A stretch of 35,688 nt of DNA from Planctomycetia bacterium TMED53 (GCA_002167285.1 NHDG01000103.1:1-35688); one strand, 5' to 3'. Positions 9,748 to 19,400 are shown, counted from the stretch's first letter. Numbers and translations: made by a program. Notes: a model not told the origin generated them from the letters alone.

Positions 9748-10022
9748 TCGATTTCGATCGGGTTTTAGATGTTCTTCAAGCGGCATTGGTGCTGGCACTA
9801 CAGCTTTCAATACCGGTATTGGTGGCTGTGATTGTCGTGGGGATTGCGACCAATCTCATTCAGGCAATTTTTCAATTGCAGGATCAAAGCTTGTCGCTGG
9901 TTCCCAGGATGATTGCGGTAGCTCTGGTATTGGCGTTGATGGCCCCGACGATGCTCGAATGGATCGTGACTTTCACCCGGGACAGTTTTCAGGCTTCAGC
10001 TGATTTTTTGTCAGGTGGTTGA
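9744..10022 (+). CDS. fliQ: Flagellar export gate protein FliQ
   Basis: Two-TM protein with VGIATNLIQAIFQLQDQSLSLVPRMIAVALVL; ATGA-coupled to fliP. Confidence 0.95.
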   Translation: MIDFDRVLDVLQAALVLALQLSIPVLVAVIVVGIATNLIQAIFQLQDQSLSLVPRMIAVALVLALMAPTMLEWIVTFTRDSFQASADFLSGG

Positions 10023-10025
10023 TCG

Positions 10026-10856
10026 ATGAATCATCTGATCGAGATCACTACTGCATCCTGGTCTACATGGGCACTCGTCAGCGCCAGATTTTTTGGCGCC
10101 ATGCTGATTTTACCGTTCTTTTCAGAGCAGTCGATTCCGCTTCGTTTTCGCTGGGGATTCGCATTTCTTTTGGCATTGGTAGTGGCTCCTCTCGATCTAT
10201 CTGGAAACGACGCTGTCGTCGCTTTTTCCGACCCGCTTTCGGCAATGATCAGTCTCGGCGGAGAGTTGGCTCTCGGTTGGATATTAGGCGCAACCATCGC
10301 TGTCGTGATTTGGGGAGCGAGATTGGGTGCTGCTTGGTTGGGGGCTTTTACCGCAGATTCTGCATTTGCCACAGGTGAGCAGAATCAATCGGAGGAATCT
10401 CCGTTGACCACGATCATGACTCTCTTGGCTGCGCTCGTATTTTTAGCGTTGGAGGGCCACCGCTTAGTGATGCTGATGCTAATGGATTCATTTCAAAAGA
10501 TCCCTGCAGGCATCTTTTCCTCCGTGCTATCCGGAACCGAGGCGCAAAGCTCAAACGTGAAAACCGATGGGATTGCTGGGTTCGTTGAGATGGCAGGGCA
10601 ACAAACGTGGGTCATCGGACTCGAAATCGCCCTGCCTGCGATTTTTGCATTGCTTCTGATTACCTTGGTTCTCGGAGTCCTAAGTCGTGTCGTTCCCGAA
10701 ATCGATGTGTTCTTCACCGGATTCGCCTTACGGACTTGCGCCGGGTTTGCCCTGATTTTTGTCAGCTTACCGTTTATCTCTGAGATCTTTGCATTTGTCG
10801 TTACTCAAAGTTTGAACCAATCCAGCGCAGTTCTTGGAATCCTTGCGGGGGGTTAA
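10026..10856 (+). CDS. fliR: Flagellar export gate protein FliR
   Basis: Multi-TM protein (ARFFGAMLILPFFSEQSIPLRFRWGFAFLLALVVAP...) between fliQ and flhB. Confidence 0.93.
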   Translation: MNHLIEITTASWSTWALVSARFFGAMLILPFFSEQSIPLRFRWGFAFLLALVVAPLDLSGNDAVVAFSDPLSAMISLGGELALGWILGATIAVVIWGARLGAAWLGAFTADSAFATGEQNQSEESPLTTIMTLLAALVFLALEGHRLVMLMLMDSFQKIPAGIFSSVLSGTEAQSSNVKTDGIAGFVEMAGQQTWVIGLEIALPAIFALLLITLVLGVLSRVVPEIDVFFTGFALRTCAGFALIFVSLPFISEIFAFVVTQSLNQSSAVLGILAGG

Positions 10857-10858
10857 CG

Positions 10859-11659
10859 ATGTCGGCAAATGAAAATCGAATTCACAAACCGACACCTCGG
10901 CATCTGCGCCAGGCCGCAGAGGCGGGGATCTTCCCATTTAGCCAAGATTTGGCAGTGGCCAGCACCATCGTTGTGGGTGGCCTGATATTGGCGTGGTACT
11001 CGGACACGTTGTTGTTGGAGATGATCGCTGCCTTCAAGAGCTTCTATTCTGTTGGATTGAAAGATCCAGCAACAGGAAATCAGCTCTTGCTCGAAGTTCC
11101 ATGGTTGATCGCGAAATTGGTAGCTCCAGTTTGTTTGACGATCTTCTTTACGGCAGTTGCGATTTCATGGCTTCAATCACCAAAGGTGCTTCGCCAAGAA
11201 TGGATCGCCACTTCTGTTTCGAATTGGAAACCAGGTCAAAAACTGTTCGATCTGTTCTCACCGATGACCCCTGGAAGGCTGTTGTTTCAACTCTGCCGAA
11301 TCGGAGTCATTTCAGGATTGGCGCTTCTCGGTTATCAGAAAATAGTCGAGCAAATCAGCGCTTCAGCGATTTCCCCAACTAGAGTTCCATTTGGGGATTA
11401 TTTCGTTCCTGTCTCGACGACTCTGGTCCAGATCTCTTTTGCACTGATCCTGTTTGCTGTTGTCGACAAAGTATATCGACACTGGCAATGGAGGAACTCT
11501 ATGCAAATGACCCCAGAAGAGTTGAGACGTGAACAAAGAGAAGTTCAGGGAGATCCACGAATTCGTAAGCGTCGAAAATCAGCGCATCTCCAGTTGATAA
11601 AAAATACCTCCGCTACACCTCCAGCAGCCAAGGAAATCCTCGATGGGAGTTCCCAATGA
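10859..11659 (+). CDS. flhB: Flagellar export protein FlhB, membrane domain only (no FlhB-C/NPTH domain)
   Basis: KPTPRHLRQAAEAGIFPFSQDL start, four TMs, MTPEELRREQREVQGDPRIRKRRK linker; terminates at ...AAKEILDGSSQ* with ATGA overlap to flhA. Confidence 0.9.
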   Translation: MSANENRIHKPTPRHLRQAAEAGIFPFSQDLAVASTIVVGGLILAWYSDTLLLEMIAAFKSFYSVGLKDPATGNQLLLEVPWLIAKLVAPVCLTIFFTAVAISWLQSPKVLRQEWIATSVSNWKPGQKLFDLFSPMTPGRLLFQLCRIGVISGLALLGYQKIVEQISASAISPTRVPFGDYFVPVSTTLVQISFALILFAVVDKVYRHWQWRNSMQMTPEELRREQREVQGDPRIRKRRKSAHLQLIKNTSATPPAAKEILDGSSQ

Positions 11660-13857
11660 ATCTGAATTCACCAAGCAAGCTGGCCAACTCGGATGAATGG
11701 CGTGGTTCCATTCATCGAAATCGAGACCTCGCGCTAATTTTGGCTCTCGGTGGAATTTTGGTGGCGATCCTCGTGCCTTTGCCTGGCCCGGTGATGGACG
11801 CACTCTTGGGAGTCAACATTGCGGTTTCGGTGTTGATTCTTCTGACGGTGGTTTATCTGCGCGGGCCTCTCGAATTTGCCGCATTTCCTTCGATGCTTTT
11901 GATCGCGACTCTCTACAGACTTGCGCTCAATATCGCAACGACACGTTTGATCCTCAGTAATGCAGGAACAGAAGGGCCCCTCGCTGCCGGAAAAGTGGTG
12001 AACTATTTCGGCGACTTCGTTTCAGGCTCAAATGTTGTAGTTGGTTTCATCATCTTTTCAGTTTTGGTGTTGATTCAGTTCATGGTCGTGACCAAAGGGG
12101 CTTCCCGCATCGCAGAGGTGGCTGCTAGATTCTCACTCGATCGGATGCCCGGCGCTCAGATGGCTATCGATGCAGATTTGACTGCTGGGAATATCACTTC
12201 TTCGGAAGCACGCTTGGCAAGGGAGGATTTGGCCCTCCAGGCAGATTTCTATGGAGCGATGGATGGTGCGAGCAAGTTCGTTCGCGGGGATGCCATCGCT
12301 GCTGTTTTGATCACTTCCATCAATATCTTTTTCGGTATCGGTCTCGGCGTCATTTCATATGGAATGGACATTTCTGAAGCGGTTGCGGTCTTTGCCACAT
12401 TAACGATCGGTGACGGAATCGCTACTCAGCTACCGGCACTCTTCATCAGCGTGGCTGCTGCATTGATGGTGACCCGCGCTTCATCCCGTGGCCAAGTGGG
12501 GCACGCCCTCGTTGGACAAGTGTTTGCAAATCCACGTGCTTTGTTCATCACCGCGATGATTCTGTTTCTTCTAGGATTCGTAGGGTTGTCACCCCTCGCT
12601 TTGGGAACATTAGCTGTGGGTTTGCTGGCCGTCGCATTTCTCAAAGGCTCAACCAAACCTGAGGTGCAGGTGATTCCTGAGGTCACCAATGTGGGTGATC
12701 TGGAATCGACCTCTCCCTTCAATGATAATGATTCGACAAATCTAGCAACGATATCCGCAGATTCTGACATCTATCGTTTCCCCTTCGGTATCGAACTCGG
12801 TACGGGTCTTCATAGTTTGATCCAGCCCGGAGAGGGTACGACTTTGGCGGTTGCTGTTGAAGATTTGCGGCGTCGCTTCCGTGAGCGATTGGGAATCGAT
12901 CTTCCGGCGGTCAAAGTGAGTATCAATCCGCAGTTGGATCGCAGAGATTACCGGATCTATCTGCGCCAGATCGTTGCCGCCAAGGGGTCGATTTTGAGTG
13001 ATATGAACTTCCTCAGCGAGGGGCAGCGCTCACTTCGAGGTGTCGAGGGAGTCGATGGTCGTCATCCGGTGACTGGGCAGGCCGGGAAATGGGTCGCAGA
13101 AGAGGAAGCCTTGATGCGGACAGCCTTAGGGTTCGTCTGCCATAGGGGGCAAGAGATTTTACTTCTGCACCTTGAGACGGTAGCTCTCGCTCATGCTCAG
13201 GAATTGTTGACCCGGTCTGAAGTTCAAGCCCTCCTCGATCATGTCCATGAAGGGGCCCGTCCTCTGGTGGCGGAGCTGATCCCGGCGGTCTACTCCCTGG
13301 CGGAGGTTCAGAGGATTCTTCAAGGTTTGGTCTCAGAGCAGGTCTCTCTAAGAGACCTGGAAAAGGTACTTGAGGCTCTGGGAGAGATCGCCATCGAGTG
13401 GCCTGAAGCCAGTCGTAGGCCTGTTGAGGCCGTGGTCGAAAAGGTCAGAAACCGCATTTCTCGGGCAATTTGCGCCACTTTGGCCACCGAGGAGGGGGTT
13501 GTCCACGCCTTGACCCTGGACCCTGAAGTCGAGCAGCGAATCTACGAGGCTCGTCTGAATGGGGTAGCGGGCTCGGTTCCGGAATTGGCACCCCATGATC
13601 ACCGCTCAATCATCCAGTCGATCAATAATTCGCTTTGTGAATTGGAATCAGAAGGTCTCCAGGGAGTCATCTTGTGCTCCCCTGAGCTGAGGCTTTCCAT
13701 CAAGAAGTTATTGGAGAAGGAAGTGCCAACGGCAGCTGTCCTCTCCTACAATGAAATCGCACACGGGTTCACCGTGAAATCCGGGGGGATTGTGAGTACC
13801 GACTCCTGCTCAGCAGAAGTTCCACTCACAGGGGGAAGGGAAACGTCCTTTGAATGA
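11656..13857 (+). CDS. flhA: Flagellar biosynthesis protein FlhA
   Basis: LLGVNIAVSVLILLTVVYLRGPLEFAAFPSMLLIATLYRLALNIATTRLIL, FVKGD-like FVRGDAIAAVLITSINIFFG, full cytoplasmic domain. Confidence 0.97.
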   Translation: MNLNSPSKLANSDEWRGSIHRNRDLALILALGGILVAILVPLPGPVMDALLGVNIAVSVLILLTVVYLRGPLEFAAFPSMLLIATLYRLALNIATTRLILSNAGTEGPLAAGKVVNYFGDFVSGSNVVVGFIIFSVLVLIQFMVVTKGASRIAEVAARFSLDRMPGAQMAIDADLTAGNITSSEARLAREDLALQADFYGAMDGASKFVRGDAIAAVLITSINIFFGIGLGVISYGMDISEAVAVFATLTIGDGIATQLPALFISVAAALMVTRASSRGQVGHALVGQVFANPRALFITAMILFLLGFVGLSPLALGTLAVGLLAVAFLKGSTKPEVQVIPEVTNVGDLESTSPFNDNDSTNLATISADSDIYRFPFGIELGTGLHSLIQPGEGTTLAVAVEDLRRRFRERLGIDLPAVKVSINPQLDRRDYRIYLRQIVAAKGSILSDMNFLSEGQRSLRGVEGVDGRHPVTGQAGKWVAEEEALMRTALGFVCHRGQEILLLHLETVALAHAQELLTRSEVQALLDHVHEGARPLVAELIPAVYSLAEVQRILQGLVSEQVSLRDLEKVLEALGEIAIEWPEASRRPVEAVVEKVRNRISRAICATLATEEGVVHALTLDPEVEQRIYEARLNGVAGSVPELAPHDHRSIIQSINNSLCELESEGLQGVILCSPELRLSIKKLLEKEVPTAAVLSYNEIAHGFTVKSGGIVSTDSCSAEVPLTGGRETSFE

Positions 13858-15400
13858 CTTCAAAGATATGGTCGATGCGGAGCACACCCGTGTCGTTGCA
13901 CCAGATTACGCAACTGCAGTTCGCATTCTTCAGGAAAGATTTGGTAGTGATTGGACGGTGGTTCACTCACGCAAAGTAAGACGTCCTGGGATATTGGGAT
14001 GGCTTGGACTTTCCGATGTGGTCGTGATCGTTAGAACACAAAAGTCCAGCAATGACATCCTTACTGCTCCAATTCAATTGGAGACTGCAATTGAAGAAAA
14101 GATTCCAGTACTTGCCGGAGAGTTTTCCGGTGAGATGGAAGAAACTGAATCGACCGTTTCCAATGATGAAGCGGTCGATGCTCCATACTCTGCCCCTGCA
14201 TCAGTGCAGGAGATTTCTGCGAGCTTAGGAGATGGTAATTTCAGTGCGGATTCTCAAGCCGAGAACTCAAATCCTGTAGCCCCCCACATTACTTCTTCTA
14301 CAGGAGATACCGATTTGTCGATGTCTGGCTTTAGTGGTCGCAATGAAATCTCCGATTTGAATACGACATCGGAAGCGATTTCCGTGGTTCCTGAATCAAT
14401 GAGTGAACTCTCCGCAAGATTGGAAAGTTCGCGACAGCGCATCGCTGAGGAGCTGAGGGCATTCAACTCTAGTTCTCCATTCCACAGAACTCCTGATTCT
14501 TGGCAGGCTGAGGCGAGCTCGGAATTCAAAGAGTTCCCGAAGGCGGGATTAGGTGAGACTCTGGAAGAGGTTTCTGAGGTTCAGGATGTCTTCGAAGATC
14601 CTGTTTTACTCGGGAAGGTGACTTCTATCCTCGAGAAATGTGGCTTCTCCTCCGGGGCAAAGAGCGAAATCATGTCTGCTGTAAGCGGCGTTGGAGTCCC
14701 CAAGGATCTCGACGAGGTTGGGTTGGATTCTTTGATCGAGAATCGAATCGGATCTTGTGTCATGAGTCGAGTTCCCCAAGCCAGTGGGATCTCTTTGACG
14801 AATACTGTTGGCAAGACCAAGTTTGTTGCACTGGTGGGTCCAACCGGGGTGGGTAAAACCACAACCCTTGCAAAACTGGCGGCCTACTTCCACGTCGTCG
14901 AGAAAAAGAAGGTCGGCTTGCTGACCCTCGATTCATATCGACTGGGAGCCATCGAGCAGTTGAGAAGATTCGCAGATATCATCGGTTTGAATTTCAAGAC
15001 GGTGAATGAGCCTGAGCAAATCGCCGAAGAGATCGCCTCATTCAATAATTTTGACATCGTCTTCATCGATACCGCGGGACGCAGCCAAAAAGACGTTGAT
15101 CGCCTTAAAGAAGTCAGGGATTGCCTCGCAAATGTGAATGATCTTGAAGTTCACCTTTGCCTATCGCTGGGAGCCGCTCCTGAAGCGTTGCTGGCAACAG
15201 CAGACGCATTCCGCATCGTTGGCTACGATCGAGTGATCTTTACCAAGAAGGACGAATCGTACTCAAAAGGCTTCTTGTGGGATCTCTTTGGCATCATGCA
15301 GGTTCCCGTTTCCTACGTTACCTGTGGCCAAGAAGTACCCGAAGATTTTGATACAGCCAGTAGGGACAAAATCAGGGATATGATCCTCGGAGTGGAATGA
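13850..15400 (+). CDS. flhF: Flagellar SRP-like GTPase FlhF
   Basis: VALVGPTGVGKTTTLAKLAAYFHVVEKKKVGLLTLDSYRLGAIEQLRRFADIIG...FIDTAGRSQKD; TTG start, 8-nt overlap with flhA. Confidence 0.95.
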   Translation: MNDFKDMVDAEHTRVVAPDYATAVRILQERFGSDWTVVHSRKVRRPGILGWLGLSDVVVIVRTQKSSNDILTAPIQLETAIEEKIPVLAGEFSGEMEETESTVSNDEAVDAPYSAPASVQEISASLGDGNFSADSQAENSNPVAPHITSSTGDTDLSMSGFSGRNEISDLNTTSEAISVVPESMSELSARLESSRQRIAEELRAFNSSSPFHRTPDSWQAEASSEFKEFPKAGLGETLEEVSEVQDVFEDPVLLGKVTSILEKCGFSSGAKSEIMSAVSGVGVPKDLDEVGLDSLIENRIGSCVMSRVPQASGISLTNTVGKTKFVALVGPTGVGKTTTLAKLAAYFHVVEKKKVGLLTLDSYRLGAIEQLRRFADIIGLNFKTVNEPEQIAEEIASFNNFDIVFIDTAGRSQKDVDRLKEVRDCLANVNDLEVHLCLSLGAAPEALLATADAFRIVGYDRVIFTKKDESYSKGFLWDLFGIMQVPVSYVTCGQEVPEDFDTASRDKIRDMILGVE

Positions 15401-16284
15401 GGGATCAGGCCTACAAGTTACGAGCACTGATGGCTGAGACCACGGCGCCCTTTGAAGGTAATGGGCGAGTGATTGCGGTGACCAGCGGTAAAGGTGGAGT
15501 CGGCAAGACCAATGTCTCGGTCGGCTTGGCGCTATCCGCGGCACGTTCAGGAGTTAGCACGGTCTTGATCGATGGTGATCTTGGACTCGCCAACATTGAT
15601 GTACTCCTCGACCTTCACTCCGGTAAAAACCTGGGGCACTTGGTCGAGGGAGAGGCGAAACTCCACGAAATTTTGATCTCTGGCCCAGAGGGAATTCGTG
15701 TTCTCCCTGGTGCGAGTGGACTGACTCAGGTTGCAGATTTGAGCCATAGCCGTCAGCAGCGTCTCTTCGATGCGATGGGGGAGCTGGTTCGTGAGCACGA
15801 CTTGGTCATCATCGATACCGGCGCTGGCATTTCCCGATCGGTCATCGATTTGTGCCAGGCGGCTGGAGAAGTTTTGGTGGTGACGACGCCTGAGCCGACT
15901 GCAGTCGTCGATGCTTATGCAATGCTCAAAGTGTTTTCATGTGAAACTCGAACTCCCAAGTGTTGGCTGACAGTGAATCAGGCTCAGTCCAGGGGGGAAG
16001 CACAGCAGGTCTCCAGTAGGATCAAAGCTCTCGCCAAAAAGTTTCTTTCTCTGGATCTTGAAGATGGGGGAGCTGTCTTGTTTGACCCAAGAGTCTCCGC
16101 CTCAGTCCGGAAACGGCAACACTTCTCAAGGGCTTATCCTTCCTCACCGGCTTCCCGAAGTTTGCGCGAATTAGCCGAACGTCTGGGCATACAGAAACAA
16201 AGACGATCGCGTGGAGGATTCCTGAACAGGCTGAAAGAAGTCTTTGTCGGGGATATGGGAGGTGCTCGAGAGCGTTCTTTCTAA
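15397..16284 (+). CDS. flhG: MinD-like ATPase FlhG (FleN/YlxH)
   Basis: VIAVTSGKGGVGKTNVSVGLALSAARSGVSTVLIDGDLGLANIDVLLDL; ATGA-coupled to flhF. Confidence 0.93.
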   Translation: MRDQAYKLRALMAETTAPFEGNGRVIAVTSGKGGVGKTNVSVGLALSAARSGVSTVLIDGDLGLANIDVLLDLHSGKNLGHLVEGEAKLHEILISGPEGIRVLPGASGLTQVADLSHSRQQRLFDAMGELVREHDLVIIDTGAGISRSVIDLCQAAGEVLVVTTPEPTAVVDAYAMLKVFSCETRTPKCWLTVNQAQSRGEAQQVSSRIKALAKKFLSLDLEDGGAVLFDPRVSASVRKRQHFSRAYPSSPASRSLRELAERLGIQKQRRSRGGFLNRLKEVFVGDMGGARERSF

Positions 16285-16433
16285 TGGAACAGAAAGATGG
16301 CTCTCTCATAACGCTGGCTGATCGGTTTTCGGGACTAAAATTTGCCACTAGGGATTCGGATCGGTGTTTTGGGGCAGTTATCTACGGTAGGGATCCTCAC
16401 TCAGGATCGAAGGAACACGAATAGGAGACCGTT

Positions 16434-17279
16434 TTGGCCCAGGCCGAAAAAAGTGATATCGAGAAAGATTTCCCGGGCACTCATTCTCTGGTCGGCAAGA
16501 CCCGACTCAGTGAGGACCCCAAACTTGAACGTACTTGGATCGATTACAAAGAAACTCAAAGCCACCAGTTAAAAAATGAACTGTTGGAGAGATACCTTCC
16601 CATCGTTCGTTATGCCGCGGATAGATTGCATCGCAAACTTCCACAGCAGGTCGATGTAGACGATCTCTACGGCGCAGGAATCTTCGGTTTGATGGGCGCA
16701 ATCGAGGGCTATGACCTCGAGCGTGGAGTCAAGTTTGAAACTTACTGCAACACCAGAGTGAACGGCGCCATCATCGATTCCCTGCGGGCTCTGGACTGGG
16801 TACCTCGTATGGTACGCAGTACCGCCAATCGACTGAGCAAAGCTTGGAAAGAGCTTGAGCTTGAGGCGGGACGTGAACCGACGGACCTGGAGATGGCACA
16901 CCACCTCGGGGTCACAGAAGAAGAATACGAGCAGCTTCAGAGAGAAGCCTCCGCAGCCTCCATCGTTTCGCTGACCGATCATGTTTCCGATGAAACCGAT
17001 TCTCGTTCCCTTCGCAAGATCGACATGCTCAATGATGCCAAGACTCCTGCTCCTGAATCGAATCTTCAGATGGAAACGATTATGGAGACTCTCAACGAGA
17101 AACTGGATGAACGCGAGCGGCAGATCTTCATTCGCTACTACTGGAATGGCGAAACCATGAAGGAGATCGGTGAACGACTGGAGCTCTCAGAATCGAGGGT
17201 GTGCCAGTTGCACTCCAGGACTGTGCTCAAGTTGCGCCAACTCTTTGGTCACAGAGCGGAAGATTTTTCTATCGATTGA
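16434..17279 (+). CDS. fliA: Flagellar sigma factor FliA (sigma-28)
   Basis: LPIVRYAADRLHRKLPQQVDVDDLYGAGIFGLMGAIEGYDLERGVKFETYCNTRVNGAIIDSLRALDWVPRMVR... and region 4 MKEIGERLELSESRVCQLHSRTVLKLR; TTG start with AGGAG upstream. Confidence 0.95.
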   Translation: MAQAEKSDIEKDFPGTHSLVGKTRLSEDPKLERTWIDYKETQSHQLKNELLERYLPIVRYAADRLHRKLPQQVDVDDLYGAGIFGLMGAIEGYDLERGVKFETYCNTRVNGAIIDSLRALDWVPRMVRSTANRLSKAWKELELEAGREPTDLEMAHHLGVTEEEYEQLQREASAASIVSLTDHVSDETDSRSLRKIDMLNDAKTPAPESNLQMETIMETLNEKLDERERQIFIRYYWNGETMKEIGERLELSESRVCQLHSRTVLKLRQLFGHRAEDFSID

Positions 17280-17342
17280 TCAAATCACGGGTGTGAAATA
17301 CTATTCAGTAACCCTCCAAGTGCCCTCATAGGGGAGTACTGA

Positions 17343-19196
17343 ATGATCGATCCAGAGAATCCGCCAGACGAAGAAACAGAAGAATCTGAAGATGATGAGA
17401 TTCCCGGCATTCGGGGGAAGATCATCTCAGGTTTGGCTTGGATCCTATTTGTTCCAATCTATCTTCTGGTGAACCTTCTGGACAAATTCGGCTTTTATCT
17501 GGCGATTTTTCTGATCGCTCTTTCCTTTGGGCAATACCTTCCCAAAGCCATCGACCTGATCACCTTTCCCCATGAGTTGCGATACGGTGAAGCTGTCGTT
17601 GCTGATCAAGTACGTCGGGTTTCTGAAGAGCCAGGCCTATATCCGCCGATTGGTGCCGAGCCGTGGCTGTTTGACCAATATGCTCCCGGATATCCAGCAC
17701 TCGTGAGTCTATTTCAACCCCTCTTCGATTCTCCATATGAAGGAGGACGTTGGATCTCGCTCATCTTCACCTTGCTAGCGGCCATCTTCCTAGGGCTATG
17801 GGTTAAATCCAGCGGAGAGTCTTTTGGTAAAGTTTTAGATTCAGAAGAACAAAATGATCCCAAACTACTGGCCAGAACAGCCTCCCTGCTCGCCGTAGCA
17901 GGGGTATTTTCGCTCCTAGAGTTTATCCAATTTGGATTTTTGATGCGGATCGATGCGATGGCTCTGGGGCTGACATTGGCAGGGGCGTGGCTGACGCTGG
18001 GGGTATCCCCCCGTTGGAGGTGGTTGGGGGCGCTTTGTTTCTTCTGTGCTGTTTACACACGTCAAACGATGATGGCCATCCTCATTTTGACATATGCAGA
18101 GCTGTATTTGCGCGAAGGGAAAATAGCGACCCGCTGGGGCTTGAGTCTCTTGGCTGCGGGTTTGCTTTTCTTTGTCGGTTTGAATTGGGCTTCAAGCGGT
18201 GGGTTCTACCAACACGCCGTGGCTTCAAATTTGTTTCCGATGAATTGGGAATACGGAGTCAAAAAGTATTTCGGCTCCTTCCCACAGTGGAAAACTCCCG
18301 TGTTCTTGGCACTGTTCATGGCCTTGTTTATGCACTTTTGGAAGGTACCAAGATACCGGGCATTGGCATGGACACTTCTTGGAGCGGTCGCCACTCTCAC
18401 AATCCCCGTTTTTTGGAGTTCTTTAACGAGTGGGAAGATCGATAACAACGATCTTGGATTTATGCTTGGCGCGCACGGTGTGTTGATTTTTACCAGTCTA
18501 GCCTTGGTGATACTACGACCCTCCAGAGAAGGAGCCTTCGACGGTTGGAGATCACTGACGATCCTAGGGTTTACCTTGTTGATTGCCCGAGACGGATCAG
18601 ATTTAAACTACCTCTTTGAGCCTACTTTACTGATGTTATTGATACCGTTGCAAAGCGTCGTGCGTCATGGGGCGAATCATAGCTGGGGTTCCGCAACGAT
18701 CTTGCTCTTCGTTGTTTTACAAATTGTCCTCGGGGTTTATCGAAGTGGGACGATTACCGAGTTTAACCCGGAACGTCTCGAAGAGATGTCGGAGCGAACT
18801 CGAGTCATCAAAAAGCTGGAGTCTTTTGAAGGTCCGATTCTCAGTGAAGAACCTTGGGTGTTAGTGGAGTCGGGGCGTCCTCTGGTAATTGAACCCTACA
18901 CTGCTCGGCAGATGTATGAATCAGATGTCTGGACTGCGAATGATCTGCGCAAGGCTATCGAGGGAGGCAGATATCCCGCAGTGATTCGATCGAAGCAGAG
19001 AGTGTACGCCGGGATCGACCCGAATACGGGCAGGCCCTACTTCGGCCCTTGGACTTTCAATAGTGTGCGCTCATTTCCAAGAAAAATTCAGGACATCCTT
19101 GATCGGCATTACGTTGCCCTTGAGGGATCTGAGTTCATCGAGAAAATCACGGACTACTATTTGGAGGGTCGGCAGATCTGGGTTCCTAGAAAATAG
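17343..19196 (+). CDS. Polytopic membrane protein, GT-C glycosyltransferase-like
   Basis: Acidic N-terminus, many TMs, large loop with FDQYAPGYPALVSLFQPLFDSPYEGGRWISLIFTLLAA resembling GT39/GT87-type enzymes. Confidence 0.65.
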   Translation: MIDPENPPDEETEESEDDEIPGIRGKIISGLAWILFVPIYLLVNLLDKFGFYLAIFLIALSFGQYLPKAIDLITFPHELRYGEAVVADQVRRVSEEPGLYPPIGAEPWLFDQYAPGYPALVSLFQPLFDSPYEGGRWISLIFTLLAAIFLGLWVKSSGESFGKVLDSEEQNDPKLLARTASLLAVAGVFSLLEFIQFGFLMRIDAMALGLTLAGAWLTLGVSPRWRWLGALCFFCAVYTRQTMMAILILTYAELYLREGKIATRWGLSLLAAGLLFFVGLNWASSGGFYQHAVASNLFPMNWEYGVKKYFGSFPQWKTPVFLALFMALFMHFWKVPRYRALAWTLLGAVATLTIPVFWSSLTSGKIDNNDLGFMLGAHGVLIFTSLALVILRPSREGAFDGWRSLTILGFTLLIARDGSDLNYLFEPTLLMLLIPLQSVVRHGANHSWGSATILLFVVLQIVLGVYRSGTITEFNPERLEEMSERTRVIKKLESFEGPILSEEPWVLVESGRPLVIEPYTARQMYESDVWTANDLRKAIEGGRYPAVIRSKQRVYAGIDPNTGRPYFGPWTFNSVRSFPRKIQDILDRHYVALEGSEFIEKITDYYLEGRQIWVPRK

Positions 19197-19223
19197 GAAC
19201 GGTAGCTCTTCGATAAAATGAAA

Positions 19224-19321
19224 TGGCGGGGGTGCATCGGAATCGAACCGACCTACGACGTTGTTCGCGCCGCACCATGGATTTGAAGTCCAGGAGGCCC
19301 ACCAGGTGCCCATTCACCCCC
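19224..19321 (-). tRNA. selC: tRNA-Sec (anticodon UCA)
   Basis: Minus strand GGGGGTGAATGGGCACCTGGTGGGCCTCCTGGACTTCAAATCCATGGTGCGGCGCGAACAACGTCGTAGGTCGGTTCGATTCCGATGCACCCCCGCCA; CTGGACTTCAAATCCA core as in E. coli selC, very long variable arm, encoded CCA; downstream of selD. Confidence 0.93.
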
Positions 19322-19400
19322 GTAGTGGATCTAAGAGTGTGGCAATTCCACAGCAAATTGGCAAGATCCCCTCTTGTCGATCTTGCTGAAAAGACGCGAC

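Noticed and set aside
10859-11700. Frameshift explanation for short FlhB
   Set aside because: flhB ends in an ATGA overlap with flhA and no FlhB-C sequence is recognisable in any frame downstream.
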